Both the position numbers and the translations under genes were made by a program. This document shows, piece after piece, positions 36,338 to 44,613 of a stretch of DNA of 64,000 bases. The notes under the pieces were generated by a model. The model worked only from the letters and a program-made list of their open reading frames with translations. It was not told the DNA's origin and ran no database searches. The stretch is from Actinomadura xylanilytica. GTDB lineage: Bacteria > Actinomycetota > Actinomycetes > Streptosporangiales > Streptosporangiaceae. The DNA is taken from contig NZ_JASNWE010000009.1 in NCBI RefSeq assembly GCF_030283145.1, forward strand, positions 55,909 through 119,908. The letters run 5' to 3'. The number at the start of each line of letters is the position of its first letter. The stretch's first letter is position 1.

Positions 36338-39300
36338 ATGCTAGAGAACGAAGCCGATTCGGCCGCGGCCGAAGGCACAGGAGACCAGGGTGCGCCGAGC
36401 GCGGGGACGACCTCGCGCCCGCGCCGCCGCGCCGCCAGCAGGCCCGCCGGCCCGCCGCCGGAGGTCGACGACACCCCCGCGGTGATCGCCACCCCGGCGC
36501 CCGCCGCGCAGGCACCCGCGCCCGCCACCACGGCGTCCGCGAACGCACCGGCCGAGGGCACGGCGTCCGAGGACACGGCGTCCAAGGGCACGGGGGCCCC
36601 GCAGGGGGCGTCCGGCGGCGAGAGCACGGCCGAGGAGGCCGCTGAGGCTGCGCCGCCCAAGAAGACCACCCGCACCAGGGCGGCCCGCACCACCACGGCC
36701 AAGACCAAGGCCGCCAAGACCACCAAGGCGGCCAAGGCGGCGGAGCCCGCCGAGCCCGCGCCCGAGCCCGCGGCCCAGCCGGCCGAGGAGCACGTGTCCG
36801 AGGCGCCCGCCGCCGAGCCCGCCGCCGAGGAGCCCGCGCGGACGACGCGCAGTCGCACCCGCAAGCGCGCCGCCACGACCGCGGGCGCCGACACGTCCGC
36901 CGGAACGGGGACCGGCGCCGCCGTGCCGCCCGTTCCCGAGGTGCCGGTCGCGCCGGGCAACGAGCCCGCGACCGGTGCGTCCGGCATCGCGAGCGACGCG
37001 CGGGTGTCGGAGGCCGAGCCCGCAAGCGGCGTGGGCGTGCCGTCGGTGACCTTCCAGCCGCCGATGGTGGTCTTCCAGCCGCCGCAGCCCTCGGCCGCAC
37101 CCGCCGTCCGGCCCAAGGACGAGCCCAAGGCCGTCCCCGCCACCGGCCCCGAGGCCGAACCCGCGTCCGACGAGGACGCCCACGCCGACGAGGACGCCGA
37201 CGAGGCGGCCCAGTCCGACGAGCGCGACGAGGACGACGAGTCCGGCGACCGGCCCTCCCGGCGGCGCCGCCGCCGCGGCGGCCGTGGTCGCGGCCGGGGC
37301 GGCAAGGAGGCCGGCGACGACGAGTCGGCCCATGACGACGAGGCCGACGAGGCCGCGGACGAGCCGGCCGACAAGCCCGACCGGGCCGAGCGGCAGGAAC
37401 GGTCCGAGAAGCCCGCCAAGGGCGCCAAGGGCGCCAAGGCCCGGGGCGGCAAGGACGCCAAGAAGGACGCCAGGGACGAGCAGGCGGGCGACGGCGACCG
37501 CGACGACTCCGGCGACGACGACGAGAACGGCGACTCCGGCCCCGGCGGGTCGAGCCGCCGCCGGCGCCGCCGCCGGCGCCGGACCGGGGCCGACGGCGAG
37601 GGCGCCGAGGAGGTGCCGGCCAACACCGTGGTGCACGTGCGCGACTCGCGCACGGTCGAGGACGAGGTCCAGTCCGTCCGCGGCTCGACCCGGCTGGAGG
37701 CCAAGAAGCAGCGCCGCCGCGAGGGCCGCGAGCAGGGCCGGCGCCGTCCGCCGGTGATCACCGAGGCCGAGTTCCTGGCCCGCCGCGAGGCGGTCGACCG
37801 GGTCATGGTGGTCCGCCAGGAGGGCGAGCGCACCCAGATCGCCGTCCTCGAGGACGGCGTGCTGGTCGAGCACTACGTCAACCGCGCCACCCACCAGTCG
37901 TACGTGGGCAACGTCTACCTCGGCAAGGTGCAGAACGTGCTGCCCTCGATGGAGGCGGCGTTCGTCGACGTCGGCAAGGGCCGTAACGCGGTGCTGTACG
38001 CCGGCGAGGTCAACTGGGACGCCTCCGGGCTGGAGGGCCAGCCGCGCCGCATCGAGTCGGCGCTGAAGTCCGGCCAGTCGGTGCTGGTGCAGGTCACCAA
38101 GGACCCGCTCGGACACAAGGGCGCCCGGCTGACCAGCCAGGTCTCGCTGCCCGGCCGCTACCTGGTGTACGTCCCGGACGGCTCGATGACCGGCATCAGC
38201 CGCAAGCTCCCCGACAAGGAGCGCACCCGCCTCAAGCAGATCCTCAAGAAGGTGATGCCCGAGAACGCGGGCGTCATCGTGCGCACCGCCGCAGAGGGCG
38301 CCACCGAGGAGGAGCTGGCCCGCGACGTGTCCCGGCTGGCGGCCCAGTGGGACAGCATCCAGAAGAAGGTCAAGAACGCCTCCGCGCCGTCCCTGCTGTA
38401 CGGCGAGCCCGACCTGACCATCCGGGTCGTCCGCGACATCTTCAACGAGGACTTCGGCAAGTTGGTGGTGTCCGGCGCCGAGGCGTGGGACACGGTCTCG
38501 GAGTACGTCGAGTACGTCGCGCCGCACCTGGCCGAGCGGGTCGAGCGCTGGGACGGCGACCAGGACGCGCTGACCGCGTTCCGGATCGACGAGCAGATCG
38601 CCAAGGCGCTCGACCGCAAGGTCTGGCTGCCGAGCGGCGGCTCGCTGGTCATCGACCGCACCGAGGCGATGACGGTCATCGACGTCAACACCGGCAAGTT
38701 CACCGGGCAGGGCGGCAACCTCGAGGAGACCGTCACCCGCAACAACCTGGAGGCGGCCGAGGAGATCGTCCGCCAGCTCCGGCTGCGCGACATCGGCGGC
38801 ATCATCGTGATCGACTTCATCGACATGGTGCTGGAGAGCAACCGTGACCTGGTGCTGCGCCGCCTGGTCGAGTGCCTGTCGCGCGACCGTACCAAGCACC
38901 AGGTGGCCGAGGTCACTTCGCTGGGCCTGGTCCAGATGACCCGCAAGCGGGTCGGGCAGGGCCTGGTCGAGGCGTTCTCCGAGACCTGCGAGAGCTGCAA
39001 CGGCCGCGGCATCCACGTGCACCTGACGCCGGTGGAGAACAAGCCGGAGAAGCCGTCCGGCAAGGACGCCGGCGGCCGTCGCCGCAAGCGCAAGGGCGAG
39101 GTCGAGAAGGCGGTCGAGGAGAAGCTGTCGCGCGACACGGGCGGCCGGGGACGCACCGAGACGGCCGAGCCGGTGGCCGCGTCCGCCCCCGAGCCCGCCC
39201 CCGCCAAGCCGCGGGTGAAGCGCGGCGCGGCCAAGCGGCAGGCCGGTCCGCCCGAGCCGCTGGAGCCCGAGCCCACCGAGGTGAAGGTGACCGAGGCGAA

Positions 39301-39691
39301 GACCGCCGAGGCGAAGGCGACCGAGGCGAAGGCGACCGAGCCGGAGTCCGCTCCGGTCCCGGCGGACGAGCCCGAGAGCGGCGCCCAGGCGACCGTGGAC
39401 GCGGCCGACGCCGCCGCCGAGGTGACGGACGCCGGTCCGGGCGTCCTCGACGCGGTCGAGCCGCTTCCCGCGGGCACGCCGGCACAGGACCACACCGGCT
39501 CGAACGGCGCCGCCGCGAACGGGACCGCGCCCGCGGGCACCGCCTCGGCGACGCAGGAGACCGGGGCCGAGGGCGAGGCCGAGACCGAGGGCGAGGCGGC
39601 CGGCAACGGGCGGCGCCGCCGCACCCGGCGGCCGCGGGCCGTCGCGCAGACGGCCGAGCAGGGCGCGTCGGGCGAGACCACGTCCGACTGA
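36338..39691 (+). CDS. rne: Ribonuclease E/G
   Basis: Endoribonuclease for mRNA decay and rRNA/tRNA processing. At 1117 residues the catalytic core lies in the middle (about 480-900): S1 domain (VGNVYLGKVQNVLPSMEAAFVDVGKG), DNase I-like site with VIDVNTGK (Asp near 782) and IDFIDM (Asp near 826), then the zinc-link CESCNGRG near 884. It is flanked by ~470 N-terminal and ~220 C-terminal residues of Ala/Pro/Glu/Arg-rich disordered sequence, the actinobacterial pattern with scaffold regions on both sides. Start ATG 36338 follows GGGAGA. It precedes rplU-rpmA. Confidence 0.95.
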   Translation: MLENEADSAAAEGTGDQGAPSAGTTSRPRRRAASRPAGPPPEVDDTPAVIATPAPAAQAPAPATTASANAPAEGTASEDTASKGTGAPQGASGGESTAEEAAEAAPPKKTTRTRAARTTTAKTKAAKTTKAAKAAEPAEPAPEPAAQPAEEHVSEAPAAEPAAEEPARTTRSRTRKRAATTAGADTSAGTGTGAAVPPVPEVPVAPGNEPATGASGIASDARVSEAEPASGVGVPSVTFQPPMVVFQPPQPSAAPAVRPKDEPKAVPATGPEAEPASDEDAHADEDADEAAQSDERDEDDESGDRPSRRRRRRGGRGRGRGGKEAGDDESAHDDEADEAADEPADKPDRAERQERSEKPAKGAKGAKARGGKDAKKDARDEQAGDGDRDDSGDDDENGDSGPGGSSRRRRRRRRRTGADGEGAEEVPANTVVHVRDSRTVEDEVQSVRGSTRLEAKKQRRREGREQGRRRPPVITEAEFLARREAVDRVMVVRQEGERTQIAVLEDGVLVEHYVNRATHQSYVGNVYLGKVQNVLPSMEAAFVDVGKGRNAVLYAGEVNWDASGLEGQPRRIESALKSGQSVLVQVTKDPLGHKGARLTSQVSLPGRYLVYVPDGSMTGISRKLPDKERTRLKQILKKVMPENAGVIVRTAAEGATEEELARDVSRLAAQWDSIQKKVKNASAPSLLYGEPDLTIRVVRDIFNEDFGKLVVSGAEAWDTVSEYVEYVAPHLAERVERWDGDQDALTAFRIDEQIAKALDRKVWLPSGGSLVIDRTEAMTVIDVNTGKFTGQGGNLEETVTRNNLEAAEEIVRQLRLRDIGGIIVIDFIDMVLESNRDLVLRRLVECLSRDRTKHQVAEVTSLGLVQMTRKRVGQGLVEAFSETCESCNGRGIHVHLTPVENKPEKPSGKDAGGRRRKRKGEVEKAVEEKLSRDTGGRGRTETAEPVAASAPEPAPAKPRVKRGAAKRQAGPPEPLEPEPTEVKVTEAKTAEAKATEAKATEPESAPVPADEPESGAQATVDAADAAAEVTDAGPGVLDAVEPLPAGTPAQDHTGSNGAAANGTAPAGTASATQETGAEGEAETEGEAAGNGRRRRTRRPRAVAQTAEQGASGETTSD

Positions 39692-39703
39692 CGAGGTCCA
39701 GGG

Positions 39704-39750
39704 CCGGATGCCCCGGCCGGCCGCCGTTCGCGAGCGGTCGGGGCATCCGG
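39704..39750 (+). terminator. Hairpin terminator of rne
   Basis: A 12-bp stem (39704-39715 with 39739-39750, CCGGATGCCCCG) encloses a further GC-rich inverted repeat; TATCCTT follows. Confidence 0.65.
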
Positions 39751-40003
39751 TATCCTTGAGCATCGGCGTGCGATGAGCGCGTCATCTGAACCTGCGTCCG
39801 TGGCCCCTTCGCCGGAGTCCGGGCGCGCCCCTCACCGATCCGGTGAGATCGAGCAGCTCGAGCAGAGAGCGCCGGGGGATCTCTCCTCCGGTGTGCCGCC
39901 CTCGGCCCCAGGGCCGGGGGTAGGCCCCCGTCCGGGGGCTGGTTACGACCACGTGCGGGACCGGTTCAGCCCGGAAGCGCGCGCATGACGAAGGGTTACC
40001 GCG
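39751..40003 (+). promoter_or_regulatory. rplU leader region
   Basis: This stretch holds the promoter and leader of the ribosomal protein operon. TATCCT (39751-39756) could be a -10. GC-rich inverted repeats (GGCCCC/GGGGGTAGGCCCCC) lie at about 39904-39940. A 71-codon frame at 39773-39988 exists but is Ser/Pro/Gly low-complexity and unlike known proteins; I do not call it. A ribosomal-protein autoregulatory structure is possible but unproven. Confidence 0.3.
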
Positions 40004-40318
40004 GTGTACGCGATTGTCCGCGCAGGCGGCAGGCAGGAGAAGGTGGCCGTCGACGACGTGCTCACCGTCGACAAGCTGGCCGGTGAGGTCGGGTCGACCG
40101 TGACGTTCCCGGCCGTCCTCGTCGTGGACGGCGACAACGTCGTCAGCTCCACGGCCGACCTGTCGAGCTACCAGGTGACCGCCGAGATCCTCGGCGCGGT
40201 CAAGGGCCCCAAGATCCACATCATGCACTACCGGAACAAGACCGGGTACAAGCGGCGGATGGGACACCGTCAGCCCTACACCGAGGTCAAGATCACCGGA
40301 ATCCAGGCCGGGAAGTAA
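40004..40318 (+). CDS. rplU: 50S ribosomal protein L21
   Basis: A 104-residue large-subunit protein. MYAIVRAGGRQEKVAVDD is the typical start and HIMHYRNKTGYKRRMGHRQPY the RNA-binding C-terminal signature. Start GTG 40004. First gene of the conserved rplU-rpmA-obgE unit. Confidence 0.97.
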   Translation: MYAIVRAGGRQEKVAVDDVLTVDKLAGEVGSTVTFPAVLVVDGDNVVSSTADLSSYQVTAEILGAVKGPKIHIMHYRNKTGYKRRMGHRQPYTEVKITGIQAGK

Positions 40319-40332
40319 GGGAGAGCGGTCAC

Positions 40333-40590
40333 ATGGCACACAAGAAGGGCGCATCGTCCAGCCGTAACGGTCGTGACTCCAACGCCCAGCGCCTGGGCGT
40401 CAAGCGTTTCGGCGGCCAGGTCGTGAAGGCCGGCGAGATCATCGTCCGCCAGCGCGGCACCCACTTCCACCCCGGCCCCGGCGTCGGCCGCGGCGGCGAC
40501 GACACGCTGTTCGCGCTCGTCCCCGGTGCGGTCACGTTCTGCCGGTACCGCGGCCGGAACGCGGTGAGCATCACGTCGCCGGCGGAGTGA
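40333..40590 (+). CDS. rpmA: 50S ribosomal protein L27
   Basis: An 85-residue protein at the peptidyl-transferase centre. It begins MAHKKGASSSRNGRDSN and includes IIVRQRGTHFHPG. There is no cleavable N-terminal extension as in Firmicutes. Start ATG 40333 follows GGGAGAG, 14 bases after rplU. Confidence 0.97.
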   Translation: MAHKKGASSSRNGRDSNAQRLGVKRFGGQVVKAGEIIVRQRGTHFHPGPGVGRGGDDTLFALVPGAVTFCRYRGRNAVSITSPAE

Positions 40591-40616
40591 TTCCGCCGTT
40601 GTAGCGAGTTCTTGAC

Positions 40617-40647
40617 AAAGGGGCGGACCGTGTCGGTCCGCCCCTTT
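40617..40647 (+). terminator. Hairpin between rpmA and obgE
   Basis: A 14-bp stem (40617-40630 with 40634-40647, AAAGGGGCGGACCG) with a TGT loop. It ends in TTT and so may terminate or attenuate between L27 and Obg. Confidence 0.65.
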
Positions 40648-40685
40648 GCCCTGTTCAGGCAGGGCCGACAGCGAGGAGGGGCACC

Positions 40686-42086
40686 GTGGCCGCAGGAACC
40701 GGATCGGGCGCGCAGTTCGTGGACCGGGTGGTGCTGCACGTCGCCGCGGGCAACGGCGGGAACGGCTGCGCCTCCGTCCACCGCGAGAAGTTCAAGCCGC
40801 TGGGCGGCCCGGACGGCGCCAACGGCGGGCGCGGCGGCGACGTGATCCTGGAGGTGGACTCCAACTCGGCGAGCCTGCTGGAGTACCACCGCCGCCCGCA
40901 CCGCAAGGCCGGCAACGGCAAGCAGGGGCAGGGCGGGCACCGCACCGGCGCCGACGGCGGCGACGTGCTGCTGCCCGTGCCCGACGGCACGATGGTCAAG
41001 TCGTCCAGCGGCGAGGTGCTCGCCGACATGGTCGGCGAGGGCACCCGCTACGTGGTCGCGCAGGGCGGCCGGGGCGGGCTCGGGAACGCCGCGCTGGCCT
41101 CCGCCAAGCGCAAGGCCCCGGGGTTCGCGCTGCTCGGCGAGGAGGGCGACTCCAGCGACGTGGTGCTGGAGCTCAAGAGCGTCGCCGACGTGGCGCTGGT
41201 CGGGTTCCCGAGCGCGGGCAAGTCGTCGCTGATCGCGGCACTGTCGGCGGCCAAGCCCAAGATCGCCGCCTACCCGTTCACCACGCTGGTGCCCAACCTC
41301 GGCGTGGTAAGCGCGGGGGAGACCACCTACACCATCGCCGACGTGCCGGGGCTGATCGAGGGCGCGAGTGACGGCAAGGGCCTCGGGCTGGAGTTCCTGC
41401 GGCACATCGAGCGGTCCTCCACGCTCGCGCACGTGCTCGACTGCGCGACCCTGGAGCCGGGCCGCGACCCGGTCAGCGACTTCGAGGTGATCGAGCGCGA
41501 GCTCCAGGCCTACGACCGGGTGCTGGGCGACCGGCCGCTGTCGGACCGGCCCCGGCTGGTGGTCCTCAACAAGGTCGACGTGCCGGACGCCCGCGACCTC
41601 GCCGAGCTGGTCCGGCCCGAGTTCGAGAAGCGCGGGTTCAAGGTCTACGAGGTGTCGGCCGCCAGCCACGAGGGGCTGCGCGAGCTGTCGTTCGCGATGG
41701 CCGAGATGGTCGCCGAGCACCGCGCCTCGCTGCCGGCGGTCGAGCCGACCAGGCTGGTCATCCGGCCCAAGCCGGTCGGCGGCGACGCCGAGTTCGAGGT
41801 CAGGTCCATGGGCGACAACACGTTCCTGATCACCGGGGCCAAGCCGGTCCGGTGGCTGCGGCAGACCGACTTCGCCAACGAGGAGGCGGTGGGCTACCTC
41901 GCCGATCGGCTGGCCCGGCTCGGCGTGGAGGAGGCGCTCGCCAAGGCGGGCGCCGACGCGGGCGCCACCGTCCTGATCGGCACCGCCGACGAGTCGATCG
42001 TCTTCGACTGGGAGCCCGAGGTCGCGTCCGGGTCCGGCGGTGTCGGACCGCGCGGCACCGACCGCCGCCTGGACGGATACCGCTGA
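40686..42086 (+). CDS. obgE: GTPase Obg
   Basis: Ribosome-associated GTPase for 50S assembly, linked in Streptomyces to the onset of sporulation. The 466 residues have the glycine-rich Obg domain (GNGGNGCASVHREKFKPLGG), G1 GFPSAGKSS, G3 DVPGLIEGA, G4 NKVDV, G5 SAAS, and a C-terminal OCT domain as in other Gram-positive Obg. Start GTG 40686 follows AGGAGG. Confidence 0.96.
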   Translation: MAAGTGSGAQFVDRVVLHVAAGNGGNGCASVHREKFKPLGGPDGANGGRGGDVILEVDSNSASLLEYHRRPHRKAGNGKQGQGGHRTGADGGDVLLPVPDGTMVKSSSGEVLADMVGEGTRYVVAQGGRGGLGNAALASAKRKAPGFALLGEEGDSSDVVLELKSVADVALVGFPSAGKSSLIAALSAAKPKIAAYPFTTLVPNLGVVSAGETTYTIADVPGLIEGASDGKGLGLEFLRHIERSSTLAHVLDCATLEPGRDPVSDFEVIERELQAYDRVLGDRPLSDRPRLVVLNKVDVPDARDLAELVRPEFEKRGFKVYEVSAASHEGLRELSFAMAEMVAEHRASLPAVEPTRLVIRPKPVGGDAEFEVRSMGDNTFLITGAKPVRWLRQTDFANEEAVGYLADRLARLGVEEALAKAGADAGATVLIGTADESIVFDWEPEVASGSGGVGPRGTDRRLDGYR

Positions 42087-42115
42087 CCGCCCCCTGACCG
42101 ACGGAGACACCCCCC

Positions 42116-43231
42116 ATGGGCACCGAGCACGCGTCGATAGCCAAGGCTCGCCGGATCGTGGTCAAGGCCGGATCCTCCTCGCTCACCACCCCCCAGGGCG
42201 CGATCGCCGCCGACCGCATCGACGCGCTGGTGGACGTGCTGGCCGCCCGGCGCGCCGCCGGAACCGAGGTCGTCTTCGTCTCGTCCGGGGCGATCGCGGC
42301 CGGGCTGGGCCCGCTCGGGCTGAGCCGGCGGCCCCGCGACCTGGCGACCCAGCAGGCCGCGGCGAGCGTCGGGCAGGGGCTGCTGTTCGCCCGCTACACC
42401 TCCTCGTTCGCGCGGCACGGGGTGACCGTGGGGCAGGTGCTGCTGACCGCCGACGACATGATCCGCCGCACCCACCACCGCAACGCCAGCCGGGCGCTGG
42501 CCCAGCTCCTCGACCTCGGCGTGCTGCCGATCGTCAACGAGAACGACACGGTGGCCACCGACGAGATCCGGTTCGGTGACAACGACCGGCTGGCGGCGCT
42601 GGTCGCCCATCTGACCAGGGCCGACGCGCTGGTCCTGCTGTCCGACGTCGACGCGCTGTACACCGGCGACCCGCGCGACCCCGGCGCGCGCCGCATCGCG
42701 CACGTGCGCGGCCCGGCCGACCTGGAGGGGATCAGGCTGGGCGGCTCCGGCCGGGTCGGCACGGGCGGCATGGTCACCAAGGTCGAGGCGGCCCGCATCG
42801 CGGGCGTCCCGGTGGTGCTGACCGACGCCGCGTCCGCCTCCCGGGCGCTGGCCGGCGACGCCGTCGGCACGCTGTTCCATCCCGGCGACGGGCGGCGCCT
42901 GTCCACCCGGCACCTGTGGCTGGCGCACGCCACCACCGGGCAGGGCCGGGTGCTGCTCGACCCGGGCGCGGTCGAGGCGGTCGCCCGGCACCGCAAGTCG
43001 CTGCTGCCCGCCGGGGTGACCGGGGTGGAGGGCGACTTCGCCGCGGGCGACCCCGTCGACCTGTGCGGCGCCGACGGCCTGGTGGTCGCGCGCGGCCTGG
43101 TCAACTACGACGCGGGCGAGATCCCGGAGCTGATGGGCCGCTCCACCCGCTGGCTGGCCCGCGAGCTCGGCCCCGAGTACGAGCGCGAGATCATCCACCG
43201 CGACGATCTGGTGATCTTTACAGCCCACTGA
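42116..43231 (+). CDS. proB: Glutamate 5-kinase
   Basis: First step of proline synthesis: ATP-dependent phosphorylation of glutamate. The 371 residues contain an amino-acid kinase domain (RIVVKAGSSSLT, VSSGAIAAG, VNENDTVAT, FGDNDRLAALVA, GTGGMVTKVEAA) and a C-terminal PUA domain. Start ATG 42116. It lies directly after obgE, the usual actinomycete order, with proA 17 bases downstream. Confidence 0.96.
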   Translation: MGTEHASIAKARRIVVKAGSSSLTTPQGAIAADRIDALVDVLAARRAAGTEVVFVSSGAIAAGLGPLGLSRRPRDLATQQAAASVGQGLLFARYTSSFARHGVTVGQVLLTADDMIRRTHHRNASRALAQLLDLGVLPIVNENDTVATDEIRFGDNDRLAALVAHLTRADALVLLSDVDALYTGDPRDPGARRIAHVRGPADLEGIRLGGSGRVGTGGMVTKVEAARIAGVPVVLTDAASASRALAGDAVGTLFHPGDGRRLSTRHLWLAHATTGQGRVLLDPGAVEAVARHRKSLLPAGVTGVEGDFAAGDPVDLCGADGLVVARGLVNYDAGEIPELMGRSTRWLARELGPEYEREIIHRDDLVIFTAH

Positions 43232-43248
43232 CGGAAGAGGAGCCGGTG

Positions 43249-44517
43249 ATGAGCGAGACCGAGCGGGAGCGTGAGGAGTTCCTGCGGGTGGCCGAGCGCG
43301 GGCGGACGGCCGCCGGGGTCCTGGCCCCGCTGCCGAGGGCGGCCAAGGATCGGGCCCTGCACGCCGTCGCCGACGGCCTGCTCGCCGCCGCGCCCGAGAT
43401 CGTCAAGGCCAACGAGGGCGACGTCGCGCGGGCCCGCGAGGCGGGCATCTCCGAGACGATGGTCGATCGGCTGAGCCTGACGGTGGAGCGGGTCGCCGCG
43501 ATCGCCGAGGCCGTCCGCAAGGTCGCCGCGCTGCCCGACCCGGTGGGGGAGTCGGTGCGCGGCGGCGTGCTGCCGAACGGGCTCGACCTGCGCCAGGTCC
43601 GGGTGCCGCTCGGCGTGGTCGGGATCATCTACGAGGGCCGCCCGAACGTGACCGTCGACGCCGCGGCGCTGTGCCTCAAGAGCGGGAACGTGGCGCTGCT
43701 GCGCGGCTCGTCCTCGGCGTTCGAGTCCAACACCGTGCTGGTCCGGGTGATGCAGGCCGCGCTCCAGGGCACCGAGGTCCCGGCGGACGCGGTCCAGCTC
43801 GTCCCCGGTACCTCGCGCGACTCGGTGAAGCACCTGATGCGGGCCCGCGGGCTGGTCGACGTCCTGATCCCGCGCGGCGGCGCGTCGCTGATCGGCTCGG
43901 TCGTGCGGGAGTCCACCGTGCCGGTGATCGAGACCGGGGTCGGCAACTGCGCGGTGTACGTCGACGCCGCCGCCGACGTCGACATGGCGGTCGACATCCT
44001 GGTCAACGCCAAGACCCAGCGGCCGTCGGTGTGCAACGCCGCCGAGACGGTGCTGGTGCACGCCGGCATCGCCGGTGCGTTCCTGCCGCGCGCGCTGGAG
44101 GCGCTGCGCGCCAAGGGCGTCACGGTGCACGGCGACGACCGGGTCCGGGCGTTCGGCGACGACGTGGTGGCGGCGACCGAGGACGACTGGCGCGCCGAGT
44201 ACCTGTCGCTCGACATCGCGGCCCGCGTGGTCGACTCCCTGGAGGACGCGGTCGCGCACATCCGCCGGTACGGGTCCGGGCACACCGAGGCGATCGTGAC
44301 GACGTCCCAGCCCGCGGCCAAGCGGTTCGTGGCGCTGGTCGACTCCGCCGCGGTGATGGTCAACGCCTCGACCCGCTTCACCGACGGCGAGGAGTTCGGG
44401 TTCGGCGCCGAGATCGGGATCTCCACCCAGAAGCTGCACGCCCGCGGGCCGATGGGGCTGGCCGAGCTGACCTCGTCCAAGTACATCGTCACCGGCGAGG
44501 GCCACATCCGGACCTGA
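43249..44517 (+). CDS. proA: Glutamate-5-semialdehyde dehydrogenase
   Basis: Second enzyme of proline synthesis: reduces glutamyl 5-phosphate with NADPH. The 422 residues show the aldehyde dehydrogenase fold with GVVGIIYEGRPNVT, catalytic Cys in QRPSVCNAAET, and the end HARGPMGLAELTSSKY. Start ATG 43249 follows GAAGAGGAG; GTG 43246 is possible. Confidence 0.95.
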   Translation: MSETEREREEFLRVAERGRTAAGVLAPLPRAAKDRALHAVADGLLAAAPEIVKANEGDVARAREAGISETMVDRLSLTVERVAAIAEAVRKVAALPDPVGESVRGGVLPNGLDLRQVRVPLGVVGIIYEGRPNVTVDAAALCLKSGNVALLRGSSSAFESNTVLVRVMQAALQGTEVPADAVQLVPGTSRDSVKHLMRARGLVDVLIPRGGASLIGSVVRESTVPVIETGVGNCAVYVDAAADVDMAVDILVNAKTQRPSVCNAAETVLVHAGIAGAFLPRALEALRAKGVTVHGDDRVRAFGDDVVAATEDDWRAEYLSLDIAARVVDSLEDAVAHIRRYGSGHTEAIVTTSQPAAKRFVALVDSAAVMVNASTRFTDGEEFGFGAEIGISTQKLHARGPMGLAELTSSKYIVTGEGHIRT

Positions 44518-44561
44518 GCGGGGGCCGCGTCCGGGCCGGTGGCGTCCGGGGTGAGAAGAAT

Positions 44562-44608
44562 GTGACACTGTGCTCATTGTTGTCACGTTGTCAGTGTGGT
44601 CTGATTCA
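44562..44608 (+). promoter_or_regulatory. Promoter of a leaderless phosphoesterase gene
   Basis: TTGTCA (44580-44585), 17 bases, GATTCA (44603-44608), with the GTG start only five bases later and no ribosome site, indicates a leaderless mRNA. An inverted repeat GTGACA (44562-44567)/TGTCAC (44581-44586) overlaps the -35 and may be an operator. Confidence 0.45.
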
Positions 44609-44613
44609 GCACT

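Noticed and set aside
36341..39763. An 1140-codon reverse-strand open frame opposite rne.
   Set aside because: Its composition is the complement of the rne repeats and has no recognisable motif.
39773..39988. A 71-codon ORF in the rplU leader.
   Set aside because: Ser/Pro/Gly-rich translation, no good ribosome site, and it overlaps structured leader sequence.
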